In this document: one piece after another, positions 40,927 through 49,311 of the stretch
Position numbering within the stretch: position 1 is the first letter of the stretch
Layout: the number at the start of each line of letters is the position of its first letter
Assembly: GCA_947565865.1 (NCBI GenBank)
Contig: CANOHT010000010.1
Span: 14,935 to 78,934, forward strand
DNA length: 64,000 nucleotides
Source of the DNA: an uncultured Clostridia bacterium
GTDB taxonomy: Bacteria; Bacillota; Clostridia; Christensenellales; Aristaeellaceae
Direction: 5' to 3'
Translations under genes and position numbers: made by a program
The notes under the pieces: generated by a model
Databases searched by the model: none
Told to the model about the DNA's origin: nothing
What the model saw: only the letters and a program-made list of their open reading frames with translations

Positions 40927-41769
40927 TTACTCCTTGCTTAGGTCTTCGGCGGCGGAAATGGCGGCTACGTTGCCTTCGCCTACCGCCTTGGCAATCTGCA
41001 GGGGCATCCCGGTGCAGTCGCCCGCGGCGTAAACCCGGGGCAGATTGGTGGCCATGCGCCGGTCAACGGTAATGAAGGCGCCGTTCATAGCCAGACCGGG
41101 GAGCATCGCGCCCGGCGATACGGCGGGGCGGAAGACGAACACGCCGTCATAGGCGGCGGAGCCCTCGGTGGTGGTAACGGTGACGCGGCCCTCCTCCCGG
41201 GCGAGGGCCTTGGGCGTCCCGGGCCGCACCGCAATGTGTCCGGGAATGTCGTGCTTTCCCAGGACATAGTAATCAACCCTGCGGCAGAGCTGGCTCAGGA
41301 AGTCGGCCTCCTCCACGCCGCCATGCCAGGAGGACAGCACGGCCACATCCTTCCCTCGGAAGAACATGCCGTCGCAGGTGCCGCACCAGCTGACGCCCTG
41401 TCCCAGCAGCTCCTCCTCGCCGGGCAGCAGCTTGGGCCGGGCGGCGCCCATGCACAGCGCCACCGCCCGGGATTCCACAATGTCATTGCCCACCAGGGTC
41501 ATATAGGCTGAGCCGGCGGGCTGAATCTGCCGGGCGACGCCGTGGATGACCTCTGTTCCCACAGCCTCGGCCTGGCGCTGAAAGACCTCCAGCATTTCCC
41601 TCCCGGACACACCGGGCATACCGGGATAATTATCCACCTGACCAGCCTTGTGCAGCCAGCCTGTTCCGGCTTGGGCGGAGATGACGGCGCAGCGCAGGCC
41701 GCGCTTGCGGGCGGTGAGGGCGCAGCTCCAGGCTGCCGGGCCGGAGCCGATGGCAAGCAGATCGAACAT
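40927..41769 (-). CDS. Thioredoxin reductase-like flavoprotein, probably ferredoxin-dependent
   Basis: 280 residues. FAD-binding GSGPAAWSCALTARKRGLR, redox-active WCGTCDG, and the C-terminal FAD motif VYAAGDCTG match TrxB. However, the NADPH motifs are degraded: VLSSWHGGVEEADFL replaces the usual GGGxSAxEEA, and no HRRxxxR is found. This is the pattern of flavin-type ferredoxin:thioredoxin reductases (FFTR) from Clostridia. It lies near trxA (44983). The DUF3298-like gene begins four bases downstream. Confidence 0.85.
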   Translation of the reverse strand: MFDLLAIGSGPAAWSCALTARKRGLRCAVISAQAGTGWLHKAGQVDNYPGMPGVSGREMLEVFQRQAEAVGTEVIHGVARQIQPAGSAYMTLVGNDIVESRAVALCMGAARPKLLPGEEELLGQGVSWCGTCDGMFFRGKDVAVLSSWHGGVEEADFLSQLCRRVDYYVLGKHDIPGHIAVRPGTPKALAREEGRVTVTTTEGSAAYDGVFVFRPAVSPGAMLPGLAMNGAFITVDRRMATNLPRVYAAGDCTGMPLQIAKAVGEGNVAAISAAEDLSKE

Positions 41770-41794
41770 GTGTTAACCTCCTGAAAATGCGGGC

Positions 41795-43582
41795 TTATTT
41801 ATAAGTGTAGCGCGCGGCCAGCCAAGGCATACCGTTGTAGCTGCTGTATACATCGCCGTAGATGCGGTAGCGCTGGCCTACCTCCCACTTGGTTTTGCTG
41901 AAGTTCTCCAGCAGCACCGGCTGGCTCAGACCGTCCTCGCTGGTGTTCATGACGGCCATTTGAGGCTTCTCGCTGACGAAATACTGGATGGTGCCGATGG
42001 CGACATAAACCTGCGTCCGTTCGGCGCGCACGGTGATGTTGCTCAGCAGCTCGGCGTAGCCCGCCGCGTCCAGGGCCCAGGCTTTGGGCGTGTACTCGGT
42101 GGGGTCGGGCACATAGTACATCACATAGTCCACCTGGGAGGGCTTTTTGTCGCCGTAGGTGGCCACGATGGAAATGGTGTTGTCACCATAATGGTCGAAA
42201 AGGGCGTAGAAGTAAAACTCGCCTGTGGTGTTCAGATTGGTGGTGTTCAGGTCGGAGTGGGGGGTCAGCACCTCAATGTCCGCACCGGGGATGGTGGTGG
42301 CGCGAATCTGGATAGCTTTCTTGGTGGTGGAGGTATAGGTGTCCGCGGAAAGATCCAGCGGGATCTCCTGAGGCTCGCGGTAAAGCACCACGGTCATCTG
42401 ATTCTCCCGGCAGTACTGGCTGCGCACCCGAATGTCGAACACGTTGTCGCCGCTGGGCTGCACCGTGGCGTTGTAGGAAAAGCCGCCGTCCTCGGAGTTG
42501 ACGGTATCGGACACGTCCTCGCCGTTGATGGTCACGGTGGAGCCGGGCCGCACATTGAACTGCATGGAGTACATGGCCGTGGAGACCTCGGTGCGCAGAG
42601 CGTCGGGGGACAGAAGCTCAATGGGGCTCAGGGGAATGGTGATGTCATAGGAGATGGGATCCATGGGCCGCTGCTGTCCCGAGGAGGTTTTGACAAAGGG
42701 GGTCAGGGTGACGGTCATGGTTTCGCTCACATAGTCGATCAGATCATCATACCAGGTGTGATCCGCCACCTCCACCGTGGCGAAGCCGCTGGTGACGATG
42801 TAGGAGGCGTGCAGCTCACGGATATAAATCTGCGTGCCGTCCGTGCCGGGGATCAAAATGGTATGCGCCGCCATGTCGTCCTTGATGGAAGCGGTGACGG
42901 TGGGCTGATTCTGCGTCTTGCGCTCACCGGCTCTGGCCTTGAAAAACTCATAGCCGAAGAAGCCGCACAGCCCGACAACGCCCGCCATCAGCACAATGAC
43001 CAGGAATCGGACCATCCGCCGAAGGCCACGGGAGCGGGAGGGCAGCTTGCCGGTGAGCTGGGTGTTTTGCGGCATCTGCCAGGAGCCGTAGACCTCCGTC
43101 TCCTCCCACAGAGGGTCGTAGGAACGGGTATCCTGCCATTGGGTGTTGACCACCCGATGCGTCTGCGTCCCACCGTCCGCCGGGGAGTCGGGCTTGCCGT
43201 CCCGCCGAAGCCGCACGGTGGCCTTGGGGTCATCCTCCACGTTCCAGAAGGTATCGCTGGTCGCGTGGGTGCGGATGGTCATGGCCGAGGGCGCGGCTCC
43301 GCGTTCGGCACTTTCCTTGCGCAGCTGACGCTGATGACGCGCACCGGCCTGCTTGCGCTTTTTCAGCTCGGCCATTTCCGTCGCCAGGCGATCCCGGTCA
43401 TCCGGGGCGCGGGTAGCGTCGCCGTCCTCATCCACGCGGATGTATTCCTTGCCCGCGGCATCGTCCCGCAGGGTGGTTTTCCAGGAGGGCAGGGGCGCCG
43501 AGGCGTCATCCTGAGGGCATCCGCATTTCTGGCAGCGGGGCAGGGAAGCGCGGTTCCATTGGCCGCATTCAGGACACTTCAT
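41795..43582 (-). CDS. Zinc-ribbon membrane protein with Ig-like extracellular domains
   Basis: 595 residues. N-terminal zinc ribbon CPECGQWN...CQKCGCP, basic/disordered cytoplasmic region with RKQAGARHQRQLRKE, one membrane span at about 191-213, then extracellular beta domains (repeated 90-residue units such as NVRPGSTVTINGEDVSDTVN and QIRATTIPGADIEVLTP) resembling bacterial Ig/Glucodextranase-like domains. Architecture matches the 32755 protein. Unknown function; possibly a surface-anchored sensor. Confidence 0.72.
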   Translation of the reverse strand: MKCPECGQWNRASLPRCQKCGCPQDDASAPLPSWKTTLRDDAAGKEYIRVDEDGDATRAPDDRDRLATEMAELKKRKQAGARHQRQLRKESAERGAAPSAMTIRTHATSDTFWNVEDDPKATVRLRRDGKPDSPADGGTQTHRVVNTQWQDTRSYDPLWEETEVYGSWQMPQNTQLTGKLPSRSRGLRRMVRFLVIVLMAGVVGLCGFFGYEFFKARAGERKTQNQPTVTASIKDDMAAHTILIPGTDGTQIYIRELHASYIVTSGFATVEVADHTWYDDLIDYVSETMTVTLTPFVKTSSGQQRPMDPISYDITIPLSPIELLSPDALRTEVSTAMYSMQFNVRPGSTVTINGEDVSDTVNSEDGGFSYNATVQPSGDNVFDIRVRSQYCRENQMTVVLYREPQEIPLDLSADTYTSTTKKAIQIRATTIPGADIEVLTPHSDLNTTNLNTTGEFYFYALFDHYGDNTISIVATYGDKKPSQVDYVMYYVPDPTEYTPKAWALDAAGYAELLSNITVRAERTQVYVAIGTIQYFVSEKPQMAVMNTSEDGLSQPVLLENFSKTKWEVGQRYRIYGDVYSSYNGMPWLAARYTYK

Positions 43583-43675
43583 ATGTACTCCTCGCGTTGC
43601 TGCTCAAGGACATAAGCTTGCCTTGGCGGGGGATGGGATTAGTATGGACGATGGGACGGCAAAGGATTCCGCCGT

Positions 43676-44605
43676 TTATTCGTCCAGCACCAGAAAGCTG
43701 TTTTCCAGGTAGTCGGCCATGACCTCGCGGCTGTGCTCCCAATCGATTTCCTGCACGGACATGCCGGCAAAGCTGATGGGCGAGGCGTCGCCGTCCTGCG
43801 GGATGCGCAGCTCCTCGATGGTCACGCCGCGCAGTCCGTAGGCGTATTCCATGGCGGTGAGCATTTCATCCAGGTTCATGTTGGTCAGCGTGGTGTTGGC
43901 CATGACGGAATCCACCAGCGCCCGGGCCTCATCGTAGGTAATGTTCCGGCACTGATCCGCCAGGGTGGAAAGCACCGTGCGGACGCGCTGGGTGCGCATG
44001 AAGTCGCCTCCGCCCCCCGCCTTGCGGATGCGCATGTAAATGACCGCCGCGTGACCGCCGAAGCGATAGGTTCCCGCGCCGGTGACGGCGGGCGTGGTGG
44101 AGGTGGGGCTGATGGCGTAGCGGGTGAGATAGCTGGCCTCGGCGCTGGTGATGGTGATGTCCACACCGCCAAGATATTCAATGATCCGCTCGATTTGCTT
44201 AAAATCGAAGAGAATGTACTTCTCAATTTTCACGCCGATATGCTGGCTGATGACCTGACACAGCGTCTCCGGGCCATAATCCTTGGCAATGTAGTTGATG
44301 CGGCCGATGCGCCCGTCGTTGCCGGGCTTGGCAACCAGGGCGTCGCGGATGAAGGAGGTCAGCATCACGCGGTGGGCGCGGGTGTCCACCGTGACCAGCA
44401 CGATACCGTCGGTATTGCCCAGGTTGTGCGGTTTGCCCTCCCACTGATCCACGCACAGCAGAAGATAGTGGTGCTGGCCGTCGATGGGCTCGGGCAGCTG
44501 CTCATAAGGAATCACTTCAATGGGCTTGGGCTGATCGGCCAGCGCGGGCATGGCGGTCAGTACCATGGACATAAGGATCATCAGGCATAAAATCCGCTTT
44601 CGCAT
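43676..44605 (-). CDS. LytR-CpsA-Psr (LCP) family protein
   Basis: 309 residues from MRKRILCLMILMSMVLT (AAAGGAGCG before the ATG); the longer upstream frame is not part of it. Signal/anchor at the N-terminus, then the LCP domain: TDGIVLVTVDTRAHRVMLTSFIRD (LCP arginine/aspartate pattern), RINYIAKDYGPETL, YMRIRKAGGGGDFMRTQRVR with the conserved R-x-x-R-Q/R region. LCP enzymes attach teichoic acids or polysaccharides to peptidoglycan. An extended -10 TGCTATAAT lies at 44694-44702. Confidence 0.9.
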   Translation of the reverse strand: MRKRILCLMILMSMVLTAMPALADQPKPIEVIPYEQLPEPIDGQHHYLLLCVDQWEGKPHNLGNTDGIVLVTVDTRAHRVMLTSFIRDALVAKPGNDGRIGRINYIAKDYGPETLCQVISQHIGVKIEKYILFDFKQIERIIEYLGGVDITITSAEASYLTRYAISPTSTTPAVTGAGTYRFGGHAAVIYMRIRKAGGGGDFMRTQRVRTVLSTLADQCRNITYDEARALVDSVMANTTLTNMNLDEMLTAMEYAYGLRGVTIEELRIPQDGDASPISFAGMSVQEIDWEHSREVMADYLENSFLVLDE

Positions 44606-44693
44606 GGGTGTTCGCTCCTTTAATTCAGGATAGGGATACCATGGTAACGTATGACAAGACGGTTTTCGTCCCTGCTGATGTGATTGCCGCTCT

Positions 44694-44702
44694 ATTATAG
44701 CA
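44694..44702 (-). promoter_or_regulatory. Promoter of the LCP gene
   Basis: Minus strand TGCTATAAT extended -10 with a weak TTCCCA -35 at 17 bases. Confidence 0.6.
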
Positions 44703-44732
44703 TCAGCAGGCGGAAATGGGAAGGGCGGAAAC

Positions 44733-44925
44733 AAAAAACGCGGCCCGCTAACCTCGCGAGCCGCATAAGCGTCAACATTCATGAGAGGCGTAGGAGGGTT
44801 CGCAGGCTCTCTGACTCTTGATCGGGAATCGACAACATGTGTGGGAATTTTCGGTCGATTTAGACAGAGACCGCTTCTTTTCAAGAGTGAACATCCGCGA
44901 TAACAGCTCTGCCGTTCGAACAGTG
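44733..44925 (-). ncRNA. Candidate structured RNA with its own terminator
   Basis: No reading frame is supported. Nested perfect helices are present: GTTCG/CGAAC (44798-44802 with 44917-44921), ACTCTTGA/TCAAGAGT (44814-44821 with 44881-44888), and AATCGAC/GTCGATT (44827-44833 with 44854-44860). On the minus strand, it ends in a strong terminator: GCGGCTCGC...GCGGGCCGC followed by TTTTTT (44733-44764). A large central internal loop resembles 6S-like layout, but I cannot assign a family. No clear promoter was found. Confidence 0.45.
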
Positions 44926-44941
44926 AGCAAGTGCAAAACTC

Positions 44942-44970
44942 AAAAAAAGTGGCGTCTGCCACTTTTTTTT
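44942..44970. terminator. Bidirectional terminator downstream of trxA
   Basis: AAAAAAAGTGGC-GTCT-GCCACTTTTTTTT; A and T runs on both sides. Confidence 0.92.
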
Positions 44971-44982
44971 GACACGCTGGTC

Positions 44983-45300
44983 TTACTTCACCTTGGAGAT
45001 CATTTCTTCCAGCTGATTCTTGGGCTGATAGCCAATCCGCTTGTCCACAATCTGTCCATCCTTGAACAGAATCAGTGTGGGGATGCTCATCACGCCGAAC
45101 TTCATGGCCAGATCCGGGCAGTCATCTACGTTGACCTTGCCAACGCTTAGCGTGTCGGCATGCTCCTGAGAGACCTCCTCCACCACGGGAGAGAGCATCC
45201 GGCAGGGGCCGCACCAGGTGGCCCAGAAGTCCACCAGCACAGGCTTATCTGCCTGCTGAATGAAGCTGTCGAAGTTTTCCTGCTTGATTTCCGTTGCCAT
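44983..45300 (-). CDS. trxA: Thioredoxin
   Basis: 105 residues: FWATWCGPCRML with the redox-active CGPC, followed by KVNVDDCPDLAMKFGVMSIPTLILF with the conserved cis-proline region (SIPT). Typical small cytosolic thioredoxin. Its likely reductase is the flavoprotein at 40927. A RseC-like gene lies immediately upstream. Confidence 0.97.
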   Translation of the reverse strand: MATEIKQENFDSFIQQADKPVLVDFWATWCGPCRMLSPVVEEVSQEHADTLSVGKVNVDDCPDLAMKFGVMSIPTLILFKDGQIVDKRIGYQPKNQLEEMISKVK

Positions 45301-45321
45301 AGGTTGATCGCCTTCCTTCCG

Positions 45322-45759
45322 TCAATGGTTGTCGCTGGGGGGTGCCGTTTCCCTGTCGTTCCGCGGGATGATCCGCTGAAGCCGGGGCTGCCAGCGGGCG
45401 TCCTTGCGGCGATGGCGCTCGGTCAGCTTGAGAGCCGCGCAGCAGATGGCCAGCCCAATGGCCGCGCCGACGCCACCGGCCACCTCCTGCTGCTGAGGCC
45501 ATAGCGCCGCGCCCAGGAACATGCCGCCCAGCAGTCCGGCCAGGGGCAGGGCATAGGCCAGCGCCGAGGCCTGCATGAAGCTGGCCGTGGGCATTTCCAC
45601 AATGGCCGCGTCGCCCACACTGGCTTGTCCGCGCAGGGTCAGGCGGGTTTCCTTCCTGCCGCCGTGGCAGGCGTTGCACTTTTCACAGTCGGCGGGGCGG
45701 CAGAAGGTGATCTCCAGCCATTCGCCCCGGACGGACGTTACTTCACCAATTCTTTCCAT
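45322..45759 (-). CDS. RseC/MucC-family (SoxR-reducing type) membrane protein
   Basis: 145 residues. The N-terminal part has conserved cysteines (ADCEKCNACHGG), then an OB-like strand region, followed by two membrane spans (about residues 65-110: LAYALPLAGLLGGMFLGAAL and GVGAAIGLAICCAALKL). Matches RseC/MucC proteins (SoxR reducing system). Position just upstream of trxA supports a redox role. Confidence 0.88.
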   Translation of the reverse strand: MERIGEVTSVRGEWLEITFCRPADCEKCNACHGGRKETRLTLRGQASVGDAAIVEMPTASFMQASALAYALPLAGLLGGMFLGAALWPQQQEVAGGVGAAIGLAICCAALKLTERHRRKDARWQPRLQRIIPRNDRETAPPSDNH

Positions 45760-45834
45760 TCGTTTTATACGCTCCTGTGGTGGAAATGGTTACGCCGTCA
45801 GTATACCACGTTTGCGGCGGGATGAAAAGTGCCG

Positions 45835-46119
45835 TCAGCGAAATGATACCCCGAAAGATGCTTTATGAAACATTTTCGGAGGGCTGAAAAAGTCAAAGGA
45901 GCTGTCGGAGAGCCCTCGGAGTGCTGATTGAAAATCGGCGGGCTCCGTTGGGGCGATAAAGCGGGACGAAGCTCCTGTACGGCGATTGTCGCTTTTTCGT
46001 TGGGAAAAGCTTCCTTGCACGGACAAACGGCCAGAAGAACGCCGGCGACGTTCGCCCAGCGAGGACGTGCGATGCAACGGAGCGAAGTCCCTCCAATAAG
46101 CGTCGCATGACGCTTTTTT
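45835..46119. repeat. Candidate dispersed non-coding element with terminator-like end
   Basis: About 285 bp between two leftward units, without a supported gene. It carries inverted CGGAGGGCT/AGCCCTC pairs (45880-45925) and a perfect hairpin AGCGTC-GCAT-GACGCT followed by TTTTTT (46099-46119, rightward). Its sequence style, open in several frames without ribosome sites, suggests a dispersed repeat or a rightward non-coding RNA; this is a judgement without database check. Confidence 0.4.
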
Positions 46120-46134
46120 ACCTCGCTGACATGT

Positions 46135-46641
46135 TTAAGGCGCGGCGTCCGCCGTGACGACGCGGACGCCGGAAGGCTCCACGCCCGCGTGCGCCTTGGC
46201 CATGGTCAGCAAAAGAGCGCTTTCTCCGCTGGAAAGCTCAGCCTTGTCCGTGACGATGGTGACGCTCCCATCCGTGACGACAGCCACGCAGGGATAAAGA
46301 CCGCTTTGGGTCAGGGCGCCTTCCAGGGCGGTCTGCTTCTGGCGCACATCCACAAGGCGCTGAAGCTGGGCCGCCGCGTCCTGGCGGGTCTGCTCGTCGA
46401 TGGCTTCCTGAGCGCACAGGGCTTCCAGCGCGGCCATGTCCTCCAGCGCCGAGGCGTCCCGGCTTTCACGGAACTGCTCAAGGCGGCTGGTGGGCGCGGC
46501 AACGGTCTGGACGATGGGCAGCGATACCGTGGCTCCTGCCTCCTGAAGCCGCTGCTGGTTGCTGATGCAGCTTACCGCCAGGGTGACGAGCAGAAGCGCC
46601 AGCAGAAGCAGGTTGCGGTGCCTGTGAATCCAATCTCCCAT
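46135..46641 (-). CDS. spoIIIAH: Stage III sporulation protein AH
   Basis: 168 residues. One N-terminal membrane span (LLLLALLLVTLAVSCI), then a long helix (EDMAALEALCAQEAIDEQTRQDAAA) and a C-terminal ring-building domain ending GVEPSGVRVVTADAAP. SpoIIIAH forms the mother-cell side of the channel with SpoIIQ. Last gene of the operon. Confidence 0.92.
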   Translation of the reverse strand: MGDWIHRHRNLLLLALLLVTLAVSCISNQQRLQEAGATVSLPIVQTVAAPTSRLEQFRESRDASALEDMAALEALCAQEAIDEQTRQDAAAQLQRLVDVRQKQTALEGALTQSGLYPCVAVVTDGSVTIVTDKAELSSGESALLLTMAKAHAGVEPSGVRVVTADAAP

Positions 46642-46643
46642 GG

Positions 46644-46988
46644 TTAAGTACCTCCTTCACGCTTGAATACCTCCACGCGCCCGGGCTCGATGCCCAGGAG
46701 GGTGGTGACGGCCCGGCTCAGGCGGAGGCGGACGGCCACGTCATCCGCGCCGTCAGCCACCACCACCGCGCCGCAGGGAACAGCCGGGTCCGCCGGATCA
46801 TAATGAATGGCGACCTCCACATGGCCCGCCCCGGCCATGGCCGAGAGCACCTGGCTCACGCGCGCCTCCTCACCGCTGGCCGCCGGGGAGGATTCGGCCA
46901 GCCCCAGCAACAGACACAGGGCCACCGCGCAGCCCATGACCGCCAGGAGCCAGCCATCCTTGCGCCAGACCTCCCGTAAGCGCTGCAT
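46644..46988 (-). CDS. spoIIIAG: Stage III sporulation protein AG, minimal form
   Basis: Only 114 residues from MQRLREVWRKDGWLL (GAGGTGA before the ATG). One membrane span (VMGCAVALCLLLGLA), then a single ring-building-like domain: RVSQVLSAMAGAGHVEVAIHYDPADP ... GAVVVADGADDVAVRLRLSRAVTTLLGI. In Bacillus subtilis SpoIIIAG is about 229 residues with a large beta insertion forming a ring barrel; that insertion is missing here, only a short linker remains. Confidence 0.88.
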   Translation of the reverse strand: MQRLREVWRKDGWLLAVMGCAVALCLLLGLAESSPAASGEEARVSQVLSAMAGAGHVEVAIHYDPADPAVPCGAVVVADGADDVAVRLRLSRAVTTLLGIEPGRVEVFKREGGT

Positions 46989-46993
46989 GACGG

Positions 46994-47278
46994 TCACCTC
47001 GCTTCCTGGGCGCGCTGAAGCTGTCTGGCGTAAACGGTTTGCGCGGCGGAGAGGTCGCCGGGGTTCACCGGGGCGGAGGAAAGCACGGTGGCAGGGGCCT
47101 GCGCGGGCATGGGCCAGTGAAACAGGCCGGACAGTCCCTCCAGCCAGCACAGGGCGACGATGAGCCCCATGACCATGGCGGCTGTTCTGCGCACGGAGCC
47201 TTCCGGCAAAACGGCCATCAGGACGCCGCAGACAAGCACCAGGGCGGCGAAGCGGTGAATCAGCGTCAGCAAGGACAT
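46994..47278 (-). CDS. spoIIIAF: Stage III sporulation protein AF, short
   Basis: 94 residues from MSLLTLIHRFAALVL (AAAGGAGAG before the ATG). Two membrane spans (about 8-25 and 32-50) and a short cytoplasmic tail with PAQAPATVLS. Known SpoIIIAF proteins are about 200 residues with a soluble C-terminal domain; here almost only the membrane part remains. Identified by position between AE and AG. Confidence 0.8.
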   Translation of the reverse strand: MSLLTLIHRFAALVLVCGVLMAVLPEGSVRRTAAMVMGLIVALCWLEGLSGLFHWPMPAQAPATVLSSAPVNPGDLSAAQTVYARQLQRAQEAR

Positions 47279-47307
47279 CTCTCCTTTCGGGGCGAAATTC
47301 GGGCCGG

Positions 47308-48654
47308 CTAACGGAGCATGGTGGTGATGCCGCTGACGGCGACCAGCTGGGCGATCAGCAGAAGAAACATGGCCGCGGTGCACAGCTGGATGATGAACAG
47401 CAGCATCAGCACCTTCCCGAAGTCATCGATACAGTCCACCAGCTCGCCGTCCGCCAAAGGCTGCATCAGCGCGGCGGCCAGCTTGTACATCACGGCGGCG
47501 GCCAGGGTCTGCGTCAGGGGCGTCAGGCACCAGGCGCACACCAGCATCAGGCCCGTGACGCCCAGGGCGCTTTGCACCAGCATCCCCGAGCCGATGAGCG
47601 TATCCACTGTGTCCGCGAATAGTCCGCCTACCACGGGGACGAAGTTATCCAGGGCGTATTTGGCGGTGCGTAGGGTCACGCCGTCCACCGCCGCTGCCGT
47701 GACGCCGCGGGTCATAATCACGCCGATGAAGACGGTGAAGCCCACCCCCAGCGTCCAGTTGGCGACCTGATGGACAAAGGCGGAAAGCCGCTGCAGGCGG
47801 ATGCCCTCGCCCAGGCGGCACAGCATGGTCAGAATCGCCCCGCATACGGCCAGAGGCAGGGTGACCTGACGGATCAGCTCCGTCATCGCCCCGGCGGAGG
47901 CCACCACCGCGGGCTGCATCAGCGTGGAGCCCGCCGAGCCGCCCACCGCCGCCATCACCGTCATCAGCAGCGGGAAAAGCCCCTGCATGCCGCTGCTCAT
48001 GCGTTCCACCGATTGCAGGCACAGGGCAGTGTGGTCGCTCAGGTCGCTGGTGAGGAAGACACAGATCATCATCACGCATACCACGCGCCCTGCGGCGCTT
48101 TTTCGGCCCAGCAGACGGCACAGCAGGCTCCAGATCAACGCGGGAGCGGCCAGGCGGCTGATGCGCCACAGGCTGCCCTTGAGGGCGGAGGCGAAGCGGC
48201 TGGTCAGCATCTGAAAGACCTGGTCAAAATCGATGGTCAGCCTGCCCGTGGCGATGCCGGTAAGGGTTTCCCGGAAGCCGCCTGTGGCCTCGAACGGATC
48301 CTCGGAGCCCCCTGCGCCTTCAAAAGCGGTCAGATCCAGGCCGTCAATAACCTGAGCGATGCCCTGCTCAAGGGTTTCGGCGCCGGCGGTCAGGGGGAGC
48401 GGCAGCGCCCAGACTGTCACGATAATCAGCGTACAGAGCGCCAGCTTTGTCGGCGTCAGACCGTGCGGTGATAATCGACGAGCCCTGACCGGCGGAGCTT
48501 CCGTGCGGCGGTTATCGCGGGATGCTGCCGGGAATGGTTCGCGGGCAAAGGGCTTGACCGTCCGACCGGGAAGGGCACGCACAGCCCCGGCAACGCGGCA
48601 TAGCCGCTTGCTTGCTCCCCGGAGCGCCGCCAGCAGCGCCGTCAGCCGTCTCAT
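47308..48654 (-). CDS. spoIIIAE: Stage III sporulation protein AE
   Basis: 448 residues with eight or more membrane spans, a basic N-terminal region (with FAREPFPAASRDNRRTE) and the family features SALKGSLWRISRLAAPAL and FVPVVGGLFADTVDTLIGS. Part of the SpoIIIA-SpoIIQ feeding tube during engulfment. It overlaps spoIIIAD by four bases. Start at 48654 gives a longer N-terminus than usual; an internal start is possible. Confidence 0.95.
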   Translation of the reverse strand: MRRLTALLAALRGASKRLCRVAGAVRALPGRTVKPFAREPFPAASRDNRRTEAPPVRARRLSPHGLTPTKLALCTLIIVTVWALPLPLTAGAETLEQGIAQVIDGLDLTAFEGAGGSEDPFEATGGFRETLTGIATGRLTIDFDQVFQMLTSRFASALKGSLWRISRLAAPALIWSLLCRLLGRKSAAGRVVCVMMICVFLTSDLSDHTALCLQSVERMSSGMQGLFPLLMTVMAAVGGSAGSTLMQPAVVASAGAMTELIRQVTLPLAVCGAILTMLCRLGEGIRLQRLSAFVHQVANWTLGVGFTVFIGVIMTRGVTAAAVDGVTLRTAKYALDNFVPVVGGLFADTVDTLIGSGMLVQSALGVTGLMLVCAWCLTPLTQTLAAAVMYKLAAALMQPLADGELVDCIDDFGKVLMLLFIIQLCTAAMFLLLIAQLVAVSGITTMLR

Positions 48655-49037
48655 GGAGCCAGGGACAGAATCTGTCCCAGCAGGGTCTGCATGGCGGGCA
48701 GGGCCAGGGTGATGAGCATCACCCGCCCGGCCAGTTCGGTCTTCAGGGCCAGGCCGTCCTCGCCGGCGTCGCGGCAGGTCTGGGCGGAAAAGTCCGTCAG
48801 CAGGCTGATGCCGGCCACCTTCAGCAGCTGGGCGAGATACCCGTCGCTGATGCCCCCCTGGCGGGAGAGCGCGGCGACCCCGCTGACCACTTGCATAAGA
48901 AAGGGGAGCGCCAGCGCCAGCAGCATGACGCCCGCCGCGATGGACACGGCCGTGCTTGCCTCCGGGCGAAGCCGCCGCAAAAGAAGCGCGGTGATTGCCG
49001 CGAGAATGGATACCCCGGCCATCCGCATCACATCCAT
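48651..49037 (-). CDS. spoIIIAD: Stage III sporulation protein AD
   Basis: 128 residues, membrane protein with four spans, including LARQ..ISDGYLAQLLKVAGISLLTDFSAQ, the conserved patch of this family, and GRVMLITLALPAMQTLL at the end. Member of the spoIIIA operon. Confidence 0.95.
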   Translation of the reverse strand: MDVMRMAGVSILAAITALLLRRLRPEASTAVSIAAGVMLLALALPFLMQVVSGVAALSRQGGISDGYLAQLLKVAGISLLTDFSAQTCRDAGEDGLALKTELAGRVMLITLALPAMQTLLGQILSLAP

Positions 49038-49097
49038 GGCTGATCCTCCCGCCGCGAAGTAAGGCTGCGCTCTTGGACGCCGTGAGACGTCGCCGCG

Positions 49098-49295
49098 TTA
49101 GTAAAGCTGAAAAATGGAGCGAACCTGGGTCAGCAGGTCGGCCACCAGGCCCACGACCATGAGCAGCACGATGGCCAGCCCCGCCACGGTGGAAAGGGTC
49201 GCCAGCTCCTCCCGGCCCGCGCGGTTCAGGATGGCCGCTACCACCGTGGTCATAATGCCGATTCCCGCGATTTGAAATAGCGTCTCCAGCTGCAT
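49098..49295 (-). CDS. spoIIIAC: Stage III sporulation protein AC
   Basis: 65 residues, two membrane spans; IAGIGIMTTVVAAILNRAGREELA is a strongly conserved family segment. Matches family length (68 aa in Bacillus). Spacing to neighbours 60 and 16 bp. Confidence 0.95.
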   Translation of the reverse strand: MQLETLFQIAGIGIMTTVVAAILNRAGREELATLSTVAGLAIVLLMVVGLVADLLTQVRSIFQLY

Positions 49296-49311
49296 GGTGG
49301 ATGTCCTCCTG

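Noticed and set aside
44818..45150. Rightward frame across the candidate RNA and trxA
   Set aside because: It is antisense to trxA and crosses a strong terminator.
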